Assembly: GCA_036510515.1 (NCBI GenBank)
Contig: DATCDS010000099.1
Span: forward strand, 1 to 29,588
Reading direction: 5' to 3'
Source of the DNA: JALYSX01 sp036510515
GTDB lineage: Bacteria > Vulcanimicrobiota > Vulcanimicrobiia > Vulcanimicrobiales > Vulcanimicrobiaceae
DNA length: 29,588 nt
Shown: positions 6,631 through 14,992 of the stretch, piece after piece
How the letters are laid out: the number at the start of each line of letters is the position of its first letter
How positions within the stretch are numbered: position 1 is the first letter of the stretch
Made by a program: the position numbers and the translations under genes
The notes under the pieces: model-generated
What the model was told of the DNA's origin: nothing
Database searches by the model: none
Seen by the model: only the letters and a program-made list of their open reading frames with translations

Positions 6631-7537
6631 TCCGTTTTCGCTCAGCGTTCCGGCCAGCAGTGCGAACCTGGGTTCGGGTTACGACGCGGTGGGGATCGCG
6701 CTCGATCTGCACATGCGCGCCGAGGTGGTGCCGGCTGCGGAGTTTCGACTGGAATTCGAACCGGGGCGGCATGCGCCCAGCCACGACGGCCTGCGAAGGA
6801 CGATCGTTAATGCCATCGCCCGCGTCGCACCGTCTCTTCCGCACGTCGCGATTCGCGTCGGGAATGCGATCCCGTTGGGCAAGGGCCTGGGTTCCAGCGC
6901 CGCGGCGGTGGTGCTCGGCTTGGCGGTCGGCGCTCGCGCAAGCGGCGTCACGCTCTCGCGCGAGCAACTCGCGGTCATGGCTGCAGAGATCGAAGGCCAC
7001 CCCGACAACGCGCTGGCCGCGGTCATGGGCGGTGCGGTCATCGCGTCGCAGGGCGAACGCTTGGAGTACGTCCGCGTTGCGCTGCAGCGCGAACTGCGCG
7101 CGCTGATCGTCATTCCCGACATCGATTTGACCACCGCCGACTCGCGCACGCTGCTGCCCGACAACTACTCGCGCGCCGACGCGCTGTTCACGACCGGTCG
7201 CGCCGCGCTGTTGGGAGCCGCATTGGCATCGCGCTCGTGGAAGGCGCTGCGCGCGTCGATGGGCGATCGCCTGCATCAGCCGTTCCGCGCGGCGCGAATC
7301 CCAGGAATGGAAGCCGCGCTCGCGCTGCCATCGCTCGATGCGCTGGGCGTGGCCATCTCGGGCGCGGGGCCCAGCCTGCTCGCGCTGTTCGCTGCGAATG
7401 CACCGTGGGAAGCGTCGGCGCGGGCCTTCGAGGCCTGTTTCGCACAACGTGGCGTCGCGGCTACGTCGTTGTGGCTGCGCGTCGGCGGCCGCGGACTCAA
7501 CGTTGCCGCGCCCGCCCAACCGCGCAGGGCGGCATGA
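6614..7537 (+). CDS. thrB: Homoserine kinase
   Basis: A 307-residue GHMP-family kinase that phosphorylates homoserine with ATP to O-phosphohomoserine, the substrate of the preceding gene's product. The N-terminal strand SVPASSANLGSGYDAVG and the ATP-binding motif PLGKGLGSSAAAV (about residues 87-99) are typical of ThrB, as is the C-terminal AISGAGPSLLALF segment. ATG 6614 is preferred over GTG 6602 because GAGGG lies 5 nt before it and the protein then begins close to the conserved fold. It overlaps thrC by 17 nt upstream and hom by 4 nt (ATGA) downstream, so the three enzymes are probably made in step. Confidence 0.93.
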   Translation: MLPSCDPFSLSVPASSANLGSGYDAVGIALDLHMRAEVVPAAEFRLEFEPGRHAPSHDGLRRTIVNAIARVAPSLPHVAIRVGNAIPLGKGLGSSAAAVVLGLAVGARASGVTLSREQLAVMAAEIEGHPDNALAAVMGGAVIASQGERLEYVRVALQRELRALIVIPDIDLTTADSRTLLPDNYSRADALFTTGRAALLGAALASRSWKALRASMGDRLHQPFRAARIPGMEAALALPSLDALGVAISGAGPSLLALFAANAPWEASARAFEACFAQRGVAATSLWLRVGGRGLNVAAPAQPRRAA

Positions 7538-8682
7538 GATCGGTCGTTGGAATCGGGCTGCTCGGCTGCGGCACCGTCGGCGGCGGCGTCGCGCTTTGCC
7601 TGATTCGCGATGCCGCCGAGATCGAGGCGCGGACCGGCGTTGCGTTCGATCTGCGCCGCATCGCCGTGCGCGATCTGCACAAGGCGCGCGCGGCCTTGCT
7701 GGACGGTGTCTCCTTCACCGATCGGGGGAGCGAGGTGGTCGAGGATCCCGAGATCGACCTGGTGATCGAGTGTATCGGCGGCACGACGGTCGCAAGTGAG
7801 GCGATCGAAGAGGCGCTGGATCGCGGCAAGCACGTGGTAACCGCCAACAAGGACGCGATCGCGACGCAAGGGCCGCGCTTGAGCGCGCTGGCCGCGGCGC
7901 GTTCCGCAGCGCTCTACTACGAGGCGGCCGCGTGCGGCGCGATCCCGATCGTGCGCGCGCTGTCGGAGTCGTTAGCGGCCGATCACATCCTCGCGATTGC
8001 CGGCGTCGTCAACGGCACGTGTACCGCTGTGCTTTCGGCCATGGAGGAAGGCGCAGAATACGCCGAGGCGGTCGCGGAGGCGAGACGCTTGGGGTACGCC
8101 GAGGCCGATCCTTCGAGCGACCTGGGCGGCGCGGATGCGGCGCATAAGCTCGCCCTTCTTCTGCAACTGGGCTTCCGCAGCGCGGTCGTTTCGCCGCGAA
8201 TCCCGCGCGTCGGAATCGAGGCCATCGGCAAGCGCGACATCACCCGAGCAAAGATGTGCGGATATCGCATTCGCCTGATTGCTGCGGCGGCGCGCGCCGG
8301 ACGCGAGATTCTGGCGCAGGTGTCGCCGATGCTGGTCGTCCAGGATCATCCGTTCGCGCAAGCGCGCGGACCGCAGAATGTGATCTGCGTCGTCGCACGC
8401 GATGCGGGCACGATTCTCATGACGGGAGCCGGTGCCGGTGCGGACGCGACCGCGTCGGCGGTGATGGGCGACGTCGCCTGCGTTCTGCGCGCGGTGGCCC
8501 AACGGCACGATCTCTCGCGCGGCGCCCCTCGCGGCTTAGCGGCCCCCGAAGCGGTGATCGATTTCGGCGAGCGATTCGCGCAGCATCCCGAACTTCCACA
8601 CCTGCGCATCTGGGACGACGAGCCCCGAGATCCTAGAACTGCAGTTGCAGGCCGTATTCCGAGCGGCGCTCGGCGTGCGTGA
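7534..8682 (+). CDS. hom: Homoserine dehydrogenase without an evident ACT domain
   Basis: A 382-residue NAD(P)-dependent enzyme that reduces aspartate semialdehyde to homoserine. The Rossmann motif GCGTVG (residues 11-16), VTANKDAIA with the conserved Lys106, and YAEADPSSDLGGADAAHK (188-205) with substrate and catalytic residues are all present. The catalytic part ends with GAGAGADATASAVMGDV (298-314). Only about 68 residues follow, without the hydrophobic strand-helix pattern of an ACT domain; many bacterial Hom proteins of about 430 residues have one for threonine feedback. ATG 7534 overlaps the thrB stop. Its last 50 nt overlap the convergent mlaD gene. No aspartokinase or aspartate semialdehyde dehydrogenase gene is in the window. 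Confidence 0.92.
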   Translation: MRSVVGIGLLGCGTVGGGVALCLIRDAAEIEARTGVAFDLRRIAVRDLHKARAALLDGVSFTDRGSEVVEDPEIDLVIECIGGTTVASEAIEEALDRGKHVVTANKDAIATQGPRLSALAAARSAALYYEAAACGAIPIVRALSESLAADHILAIAGVVNGTCTAVLSAMEEGAEYAEAVAEARRLGYAEADPSSDLGGADAAHKLALLLQLGFRSAVVSPRIPRVGIEAIGKRDITRAKMCGYRIRLIAAAARAGREILAQVSPMLVVQDHPFAQARGPQNVICVVARDAGTILMTGAGAGADATASAVMGDVACVLRAVAQRHDLSRGAPRGLAAPEAVIDFGERFAQHPELPHLRIWDDEPRDPRTAVAGRIPSGARRA

Positions 8683-10207
8683 TGTCGCGTTGGCCGATGA
8701 AGAGGCTGGTGCCGGTAAAGACCTTGAGCTTGCCGAGCAGGTCCAGGGTCGGGCGGCGCGGATCGTAGAGCTTGCCTTCGATGCCGAACGCGTGTGCATT
8801 GTATTGGCCGATGAAGCCCAGACGCGAATAGAGGACGCCGCCCCCCAGTCGTAAACCGCCGCCGTACGACTGCAGGACCGCGAGGTTGGCGGTCGTGTGA
8901 AAGCCGATGTCGTTGGCTCCGATGATGACGCTGGTTCCGTGCGAGGGCAAGAAGATCGCATTGATGTCGGTCTGCGGACCGCGGTCGGCCGAGAGGAGCG
9001 GGTTGGAGCAACAGGCCGTCTGGGGGCTCAACTCATCCAAACGCACTTGAATGGCGACCAAGTTGCGCAACAGACCGCCGATTTTGCCCTTCAGCTGCGC
9101 GCGCTTGGCCGCGCTCAAGACGGATCGGCCTGCGGGCGCTGGGGTCGCCGCACCGGGACTCGCATCCGGAAACGGCAGTTCGGGATAAGCCGTGGCTCCG
9201 GGAATCGGCACGGGCGCCGGCGTCGCGCCGGCGTCGACGCCGTAGACGCTGGACGTTCCGCCGAAGCTGCCCAACAGGGACGTCGCCCGCTGCGAAGCCG
9301 CGTCCACGTTGGCCACGGTGTCGCGCACTTGCGCTTGCGTCTGCGGATTGCCGGTCAACGTGCGCACGTCTTGGGTGAGTTCGGCGATCGTTTGCGTGGT
9401 AGCGGAGATGTTCTTGGCCGTGGCGATGACCGAGGCGTGCAAGTCGGGATTGGTCGCCAGTTCCGCGAGCGACTTCGACGAGGCATTGAGCGAGCGCGAC
9501 GTTTCGTCCAACTGCGTCATGATCGCATTGAGGTGCGCGCTGTTCCCCTTGACCGTGGTGTCCAGAGAGCCCGTCAGATCGTCAATGTTGGCACTGGCCA
9601 ACGTGAGGCTGCTTTGCAGGGTGTCGGCGATCGCGCGCGCCTGCCGGGAGAGCATCGTAACCGAATCGTTGGCATTGAGCAGCGTCGCTTGGATCGTGTT
9701 GAGCATCTTGGGTTCGCGCGTTTCGATATCGGCGAGCACCTTATCCATGCGCCGCACCTCGCCTTGACCTTGCTGGAGCAAGTCGGAAATGGTCGCGCTG
9801 TCGGTGCCTTCGGGTTGTTGAGAAACCGGCAGGACCACGCGCGGCAGATTGGTTTGGTTGGCCAGACGTTCGCTGGCGGGAGGCGGGACGATCAGCATGG
9901 CGGGGGATCCGGTCAGCGGCGCTTGGATCAAGAACTTGGATTGCGACGGGACGTCGACGTCCTTGTTGATCGCCATGATGACCGAGACGGTATTGTCGGG
10001 TTGAAGGACGATCGAGTCGACGGTTCCGACGGTGACGCCGCTGAAGTACACCAACGCTCCGGTGCTCAGACCGGCGGCACTAGCGAAGTGGATACCGATC
10101 TTGTAACCGCTGTGCCGCGTGCCGAAATCCGTGATGACGTAGAACACGCCGAAGAGCAGCAGTAGCGCGACCACCGCAAAAAGACCGACCTGCGCCTGCT
10201 TGTTCAT
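8633..10207 (-). CDS. mlaD: MCE/MlaD-family lipid transport protein with C-terminal beta region
   Basis: A 524-residue protein with one N-terminal transmembrane helix (about residues 7-27), then an MCE domain (about 33-112, including FSGVTVGTVDSI). A long helical part (about 130-320) is rich in Q, S and T and free of Pro, followed by a Pro/Ala linker (about 330-375). The last 110 residues look like alternating beta strands and end in YGLQLQF, with the terminal Phe typical of outer-membrane beta signals. MCE proteins form hexameric tunnels moving lipids between membranes. The adjacent ABC ATPase and permease make a complete transporter core. The start ATG 10207 has AGGAG about 10 nt upstream. 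The symbol marks family membership, not proven orthology to the E. coli protein. Confidence 0.85.
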   Translation of the reverse strand: MNKQAQVGLFAVVALLLLFGVFYVITDFGTRHSGYKIGIHFASAAGLSTGALVYFSGVTVGTVDSIVLQPDNTVSVIMAINKDVDVPSQSKFLIQAPLTGSPAMLIVPPPASERLANQTNLPRVVLPVSQQPEGTDSATISDLLQQGQGEVRRMDKVLADIETREPKMLNTIQATLLNANDSVTMLSRQARAIADTLQSSLTLASANIDDLTGSLDTTVKGNSAHLNAIMTQLDETSRSLNASSKSLAELATNPDLHASVIATAKNISATTQTIAELTQDVRTLTGNPQTQAQVRDTVANVDAASQRATSLLGSFGGTSSVYGVDAGATPAPVPIPGATAYPELPFPDASPGAATPAPAGRSVLSAAKRAQLKGKIGGLLRNLVAIQVRLDELSPQTACCSNPLLSADRGPQTDINAIFLPSHGTSVIIGANDIGFHTTANLAVLQSYGGGLRLGGGVLYSRLGFIGQYNAHAFGIEGKLYDPRRPTLDLLGKLKVFTGTSLFIGQRDITHAERRSEYGLQLQF

Positions 10208-10230
10208 GGTGCTGTACTCCTGTGACTCAT

Positions 10231-10986
10231 CTAAATCGGGATTGGGCCGACCTCCGACCCTCCCAGAAACTGCTGGACGATCGGATTGAGCGAACGCTTC
10301 ATCTCCTCGACGGTGCCGTAGGCGATAATCGCCCCTTCGAACAGCATCGCGACGTAGTCGGCCATCATGAAAATCGACTGAAGGTCGTGCGAGATGACCA
10401 CCGCCGTTCCCCCCAGCTTGCGACGTAGCCGGACGATCATATCGGTAATCAGGTGGGTGACGATCGGATCCAGGCCGGTCGTGGGCTCGTCGTAGAGCAC
10501 CAACTCGGGACGCATGACGATCGCCCGCGCGAATCCGGCCCGTTTAAGCATGCCGCCCGAGAGTTCGCTGGGCAGGTTGTCGTAGGTATGCGAGAGGCCG
10601 ACGCTGTCCAGCGCGTCCAGCACGATCTGCTTGATCTCGGCCTCGGGCAACGGCGTATTTTCGCGCAGCGGTAACGCCACGTTTTCTCCAACGCTCAGGC
10701 TGTCGAGCAGGGCGGCGAACTGGAACGAGAGGCTGATCTTCGCGCGGATCTTGTTGATGTCGGTCTCGGTCATGTGGCACAGATCGCGGCCGCGGATGTA
10801 CACGTGCCCCCCATCGGGCGGCCGCAGGCCGTCGAGCAGACGCAGGATCGTCGACTTGCCCGCGCCCGAGAGCCCGATCACGCAGGTAATCGCGCCTTCG
10901 ACAATATCCAGCGTGCAGTTTTTGAGCACGATCTTGTCGCCGTAACACAGCGAAACGTCATCGAGGCGAGCGATTACGCTGGGCAC
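10231..10986 (-). CDS. mlaF: MlaF-type ABC transporter ATP-binding protein
   Basis: A 251-residue ATPase with Walker A GLSGAGKST (residues 38-46), signature LSGGM, Walker B LVLYDEP and the H-loop in VVISHD. The sequence following the signature (LKRAGFARAIVMRPELVLYDEPTTG in two parts) is typical of the Mkl/MlaF branch that powers MCE transport. It should sit on the cytoplasmic face with the permease encoded just upstream. The start is GTG 10986; the upstream permease ends TAG and only one codon (GAG) separates that stop from GTG, in the same frame. The Shine-Dalgarno-like AGGAG abuts the start with no spacing, so termination-reinitiation is the likely mode of translation. No other good start exists nearby. 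Confidence 0.92.
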   Translation of the reverse strand: MPSVIARLDDVSLCYGDKIVLKNCTLDIVEGAITCVIGLSGAGKSTILRLLDGLRPPDGGHVYIRGRDLCHMTETDINKIRAKISLSFQFAALLDSLSVGENVALPLRENTPLPEAEIKQIVLDALDSVGLSHTYDNLPSELSGGMLKRAGFARAIVMRPELVLYDEPTTGLDPIVTHLITDMIVRLRRKLGGTAVVISHDLQSIFMMADYVAMLFEGAIIAYGTVEEMKRSLNPIVQQFLGGSEVGPIPI

Positions 10987-10989
10987 CTC

Positions 10990-11766
10990 CTAATTCCCAC
11001 CGTATAGCAAGTAGGACATGATGAAATTCGTGATAAAGATTGCGATGATCGAGATGACGACGGCGCCGGTGGTCGCCTTGCCGACGCCGGCGGCGCCTCC
11101 CCTGGTCGAAAGGCCTTGATAGGCTCCCACCAGCGCGATAATCACGCCGAACACGATCGACTTGAAGAGTCCCTTGAGGACGTCCTCAAAACCGACCGTC
11201 TGGCGTACGGACGAGATGAAGTCGCCCGAGCCGATGTGCGCGACCGCACCGGCGATCCACATTCCGCCGACGATCGAAACGACGTCGGCGAAGATCGCCA
11301 ACAGGGGAAGCATGATGATCAGTGCCAGCAAGCGCGGCACGACCAGGAAGCGCGCGGGCGCCAGCCCCATCGAACGTAAGGCTTCGATCTGCTCGGTGAC
11401 GACCATCGAGCCGAGTTCGGCCGCGATCGCGGCACCGCAACGTCCGGCCACGACCACCGCGGACAACATCGGTCCCAACTCACGAACCGACGTATAGGCG
11501 ACCGCGCCGCCGACCAAACTGCCGACCCCGTATTGGACCGCTTGTTCGGCCGATTCCAACGAGAACACCATCCCGGTAAACAGCGACGTCAGGAGTACGA
11601 TGATCAGGGATTGGACGCCGAGCAAGTAGCATTGGCTCAGCGTTTCGCCGTAGCGAATGCGCAGGCGCGCGACGAAACCGACGGACTCCCCGGCAAGTGC
11701 GGTGATGCCGCCGGCATATTCAAAGAACCCGATCGTGCCGCGGCCGATCTTCTCCAGCGCTTTCAT
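10990..11766 (-). CDS. mlaE: MlaE-type ABC transporter permease
   Basis: A 258-residue integral membrane protein with an amphipathic N-terminal helix (MKALEKIGRGTIGFFEYAG) and about five hydrophobic segments. The central RELGPMLSAVVVAGRCGAAIAAELGSMVVTEQIEAL stretch (read in two parts) is diagnostic of MlaE/TrnD permeases. It forms the membrane core of the MCE lipid transporter. Length matches the family (about 250-260). Its ATG overlaps the stop of the upstream small gene as ATGA, and mlaF follows after one codon. Confidence 0.92.
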   Translation of the reverse strand: MKALEKIGRGTIGFFEYAGGITALAGESVGFVARLRIRYGETLSQCYLLGVQSLIIVLLTSLFTGMVFSLESAEQAVQYGVGSLVGGAVAYTSVRELGPMLSAVVVAGRCGAAIAAELGSMVVTEQIEALRSMGLAPARFLVVPRLLALIIMLPLLAIFADVVSIVGGMWIAGAVAHIGSGDFISSVRQTVGFEDVLKGLFKSIVFGVIIALVGAYQGLSTRGGAAGVGKATTGAVVISIIAIFITNFIMSYLLYGGN

Positions 11767-12110
11767 CGCGCGGGCATCTCCAGCGTCTGTGCGACGAGCG
11801 CGAGGACGTTGGCCGTGACCTCGATGCGTTTGGCGGCGACCCCGCGTTCGGCGGTCAAGTTAAAAACGACCTGATTGGCGTGCTCCAGCCGACGGTCGAG
11901 GTCGCGCAGATGGGCGCGCGCCTCGCGCTCGAAGCCATCGAAATAGCGGGACACGGCCCCGACGTAGGTACGAACGTCGGCGGGACCGGGCTCGCCCTGG
12001 GCCAAGGCGGCCTCCATCGTCCGCTGGGCCGCGAGCATCGGGCGGTCGGTCAGATGGAAAGCGCCGACGCGCGCCACCAGGCTCCGCAGTGTCGTCGGTT
12101 CAGCCGGCAT
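11763..12110 (-). CDS. Small helical protein of unknown function (115 aa)
   Basis: A 115-residue soluble, apparently all-helical protein that I do not recognise. It is rich in Ala, Arg and Glu, has no signal peptide, Cys or membrane segment, and its middle (YFDGFEREARAHLRDLDRR) could form a coiled coil. Start ATG 12110 overlaps the rph stop by 11 nt, and its stop overlaps the mlaE start as ATGA, so it is translated in step with both neighbours. The tight placement supports a real gene; a role linked to lipid transport is only a guess from position. Confidence 0.65.
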   Translation of the reverse strand: MPAEPTTLRSLVARVGAFHLTDRPMLAAQRTMEAALAQGEPGPADVRTYVGAVSRYFDGFEREARAHLRDLDRRLEHANQVVFNLTAERGVAAKRIEVTANVLALVAQTLEMPAR

Positions 12111-12846
12111 GCGCCCGGGTTTTCAGCCCGGCAGCCTCCAGCGCCTCGCGCTGAGCGCCGAAGAGCGAGAGAATCCCCGCCTGCGCCAGACCCAGCAGCG
12201 CGTCGAGTTCGCGCCGGTCGAATGGTGCGGCTTCGGCCGTGCCTTGAATTTCGACGTAGCGCAGGCCGTCCGTCATGGCGACGTTCATATCCACATGCGC
12301 GCGGCTATCCTCGTCGTAGGCCAAGTCCAGCAGCGGCATGCCGTCGACGATTCCTACGCTGGTTGCCGCGATCGCGGCCTGGAGCGGCCACCCGGCATCG
12401 ATCGGGTCGAAGCGCTTGGACAGCGCCACGGCCAGCGCGACGTACGCGCCGGTCAGTGCGGCGGTGCGCGTTCCGCCGTCGGCTTGCAAAACGTCGCAGT
12501 CGATCCACAGTGTCCGTTCCCCCAGCTTGGCGAAATCGACGACCGCGCGCAGGGCGCGGCCGATGATGCGCTGGATCTCGTGCGTGCGGCCACCCACTTT
12601 GCCGCGCGACGATTCGCGCTGCGTTCGCTCCGACGTGGCCCGCGGGAGCATCGCGTATTCGGCGGTCACCCAGCCGGTGCCGCGCCCTTTCATCCACGGC
12701 GGCACGCGCTCTTCGAGCGTGGCGGCGCAGAGCACGCGCGTGTCCCCCAGCACGATCAGCGCGCTGCCTTCGGCAAACTTCAACACGTTGGGCTCGATGC
12801 TAACCGGGCGAAGCTGGTCGGGCTTGCGGCCGTCGCTGCGAATCAT
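12100..12846 (-). CDS. rph: Ribonuclease PH
   Basis: A 248-residue phosphorolytic 3'-5' exoribonuclease that trims the 3' ends of tRNA precursors using inorganic phosphate. The N-terminal RSDGRKPDQLRPV, the VTAEYAMLPRATSERTQRE block and the IQRIIGRALRAVVD and CDVLQADGGTRTAALTGA blocks are all typical of full-length RNase PH, including the phosphate-binding region around GGTRT. ATG 12846 has AGGA 5 nt upstream and lies 6 nt after the glmS stop. Length is normal (about 240-250). Confidence 0.94.
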   Translation of the reverse strand: MIRSDGRKPDQLRPVSIEPNVLKFAEGSALIVLGDTRVLCAATLEERVPPWMKGRGTGWVTAEYAMLPRATSERTQRESSRGKVGGRTHEIQRIIGRALRAVVDFAKLGERTLWIDCDVLQADGGTRTAALTGAYVALAVALSKRFDPIDAGWPLQAAIAATSVGIVDGMPLLDLAYDEDSRAHVDMNVAMTDGLRYVEIQGTAEAAPFDRRELDALLGLAQAGILSLFGAQREALEAAGLKTRAHAG

Positions 12847-12852
12847 ACGTTC

Positions 12853-14694
12853 CTATTCGACCGTAACGGTCTTGGCGAGGTTGCGGGGCTGATCGATGTC
12901 TTTGCCCTCGAGGTCGGCGATGTGATAGGCCAGGAGCTGGAGCGGGATCACGTTGACGATCGGCGAGAGCAGTTCGTCGACTTTGGGAACCCAAAAAATG
13001 TGGTCGGCGATGGCTCGCGCTTCGTCGTCGCCGTGATTGGCGACGACGATTACCGGCGCTTCTCGCGCCTTGGACTCTGCTAAATTTGAGAGGATCTTTT
13101 CGCGCACGCGTCCGGCCGTCATGATCCCCACGACCGGTACGTTGGAATCCAGTAATGCGATCGGCCCGTGCTTCATTTCGCCGGCGGCGTAGCCCTCGGC
13201 GTGAATGTAGGAGATCTCCTTGAGCTTGAGCGCGCCTTCCAACGCCGTCGGAAAGTTGATATATCGACCCAAGAACAGCACGCTCTTGGCTTTGCGAACC
13301 TTCTTGGCCACCTCGCGAATCGCATCCGAGGTGTTGAGCACCACGTCGACGGCGGCGGGCAGCAGCCGGAAATCTTGGGCGATCGCGCGCAGGCGTTCGG
13401 CGGGGACGGTACCGCGAACGCGCGCCAGGTAGAGCGCGAAGAGCGTCATTGCGGTCACTTGTGAAACGTAGGTCTTGGTCGCGGCAACGCCGATCTCGGG
13501 GCCGCCGCGCGTGAACAGCGTGCCGTCGGCGACGCGCGTGAGATGCGAACCCAGGACGTTGCAGATACCCAAGACGCGGCTGCCTTTTTGTTTGGCGATC
13601 TTGACGGCTTCCATCGTATCGGCGGTCTCGCCGGATTGCGACATCGCGATGGTCAGTGTGGTTGGATCGATGACCGGGTCGCCGTAGCGAAACTCGCTGG
13701 CCAGCTCCATTTCGACCGGCAAGCGTACCAGCGAACGCAACAGGTACATCCCGACCATGCCGGCGTGATACGCCGTGCCGCAGCCGGTGATGGCAATCTT
13801 GGAAATCTCGCGCAGATACTCCGTCGAGATGTCGCCCAACTCGCCCTCGAGGGTCACGTCACCGGACTCCGCGACGCGGCCCGTCAGCGTTTCCTTGATG
13901 ACGTTGGGCTGCTCGAAGGTCTCCTTGAGCATGAAGTGTTTGAAGCCGCCCTTTTCCGCCGAGGTCGCGTCCCACGTCACCTGCGCGACGTTGCGCGCGA
14001 TCGGATTCCCGGAGTAATCGGTCAGCTTCCAGCCGCTTCGTTCCACCACGACCATCTCGCCTTCTTGCAAGATGATCTGCTTACGCGTGTACTGCAGGAT
14101 CGCCGGGGTATCGGAGGCCACGAACATCTCACCTTCGCCGATGCCGATCACCAGCGGCGACGCACCGTTGCGCGCGAAGATCAAGCGATCGGGTTCGTCG
14201 GAGGAGATAACCCCCAAGGCGTACGCCCCGCGCAACTGCGCCAGGGTCGCGCGAACCGCCTCGGCCAGATCGCCGTCGTGATGCACTTCGATTAGGTGGG
14301 CGATGACCTCGGTGTCGGTCTCGCTCTTGAACGTGTGGCCCTTTTCGACGAGCGCCGCACGCAGTGCGGCGTAGTTTTCGATGATGCCGTTGTGGATGAC
14401 GGCGATCCGGCCGGTGCAGTCCATGTGCGGGTGCGCGTTGGCGTCCGACGGTCGCCCGTGCGTGGCCCAGCGCGTGTGACCCACGCCAACCTTTCCGTGC
14501 AGCGCTTGCCCGTCGCGCAAGCGCTCGGCCAAACGAGAGAGTTTACCCTCGGCCTTGGATCCGGTCAGGGCGCCGGTCGCATCGATGACCGCGATGCCCG
14601 CGGAATCGTAGCCCCGGTATTCCAGGCGTGCCAGCGACTCCATGATGATCGGGACGCTGTCGCGCTCCCCGATATAGCCGACGATTCCACACAT
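12853..14694 (-). CDS. glmS: Glutamine--fructose-6-phosphate aminotransferase (isomerizing)
   Basis: A 613-residue two-domain enzyme making glucosamine 6-phosphate from fructose 6-phosphate and glutamine, the entry step to peptidoglycan and lipopolysaccharide amino sugars. It begins MCGIVGYIG, with Cys2 as the N-terminal nucleophile of the glutaminase domain (about 1-220), which fixes the start at ATG 14694; an ATG at 14766 would bury the essential Cys. Two SIS domains follow (TGCGTAYHAG; MSQSGETADT), and the C-terminal PRNLAKTVTVE is the conserved end. It lies 22 nt after rpoZ and 6 nt before rph, so it is probably transcribed with them. I see no sign of a glmS ribozyme, and the short upstream spacer leaves no room for one. 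Confidence 0.96.
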   Translation of the reverse strand: MCGIVGYIGERDSVPIIMESLARLEYRGYDSAGIAVIDATGALTGSKAEGKLSRLAERLRDGQALHGKVGVGHTRWATHGRPSDANAHPHMDCTGRIAVIHNGIIENYAALRAALVEKGHTFKSETDTEVIAHLIEVHHDGDLAEAVRATLAQLRGAYALGVISSDEPDRLIFARNGASPLVIGIGEGEMFVASDTPAILQYTRKQIILQEGEMVVVERSGWKLTDYSGNPIARNVAQVTWDATSAEKGGFKHFMLKETFEQPNVIKETLTGRVAESGDVTLEGELGDISTEYLREISKIAITGCGTAYHAGMVGMYLLRSLVRLPVEMELASEFRYGDPVIDPTTLTIAMSQSGETADTMEAVKIAKQKGSRVLGICNVLGSHLTRVADGTLFTRGGPEIGVAATKTYVSQVTAMTLFALYLARVRGTVPAERLRAIAQDFRLLPAAVDVVLNTSDAIREVAKKVRKAKSVLFLGRYINFPTALEGALKLKEISYIHAEGYAAGEMKHGPIALLDSNVPVVGIMTAGRVREKILSNLAESKAREAPVIVVANHGDDEARAIADHIFWVPKVDELLSPIVNVIPLQLLAYHIADLEGKDIDQPRNLAKTVTVE

Positions 14695-14716
14695 AGTGCC
14701 GCCTAGGACTCCGGTC

Positions 14717-14989
14717 TTACTTGATACCTTCTTTGGTACGATGGTAGGCGATGCGGCCTTCCGCAATCTCGTCGAGCGCGATCGAAACCGGCTTGTTGGG
14801 ATTGATCTCTTCCTTATCGACCAGCGGCTCGCTGACGTAATACTCGCGCCGCTCGGTGGCGGGCAACTGCTGGATGCGGATCCAGTTGTTAAGCTGGCGC
14901 GCGCGCTTGGTCACGATATTGACCAGGCTGAACTTGGAATCGACGTGCTCGAGCAGCAGGTCGAGGTCTCCGAAAACGGTCTTACTCAT
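14717..14989 (-). CDS. rpoZ: RNA polymerase omega subunit
   Basis: A 90-residue protein with the omega pattern: DLDLLLEHVDSKFSLVNIVTKRARQLN near the start (read in two parts), then KPVSIALDEIAEGRIAYHR. Omega binds the beta' subunit and aids polymerase assembly. The gene lies 3 nt after gmk, the classic gmk-rpoZ pairing, which strongly supports the call. Many omega proteins are about 70-90 residues. ATG 14989 has no clear Shine-Dalgarno sequence, so translation may depend on coupling to gmk. Confidence 0.9.
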   Translation of the reverse strand: MSKTVFGDLDLLLEHVDSKFSLVNIVTKRARQLNNWIRIQQLPATERREYYVSEPLVDKEEINPNKPVSIALDEIAEGRIAYHRTKEGIK

Positions 14990-14992
14990 GGC

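Noticed and set aside
14695..14716. Possible glmS ribozyme or other leader before glmS
   Set aside because: Only 22 nt separate rpoZ from glmS, far too short for the ribozyme, and no pseudoknot elements are visible.
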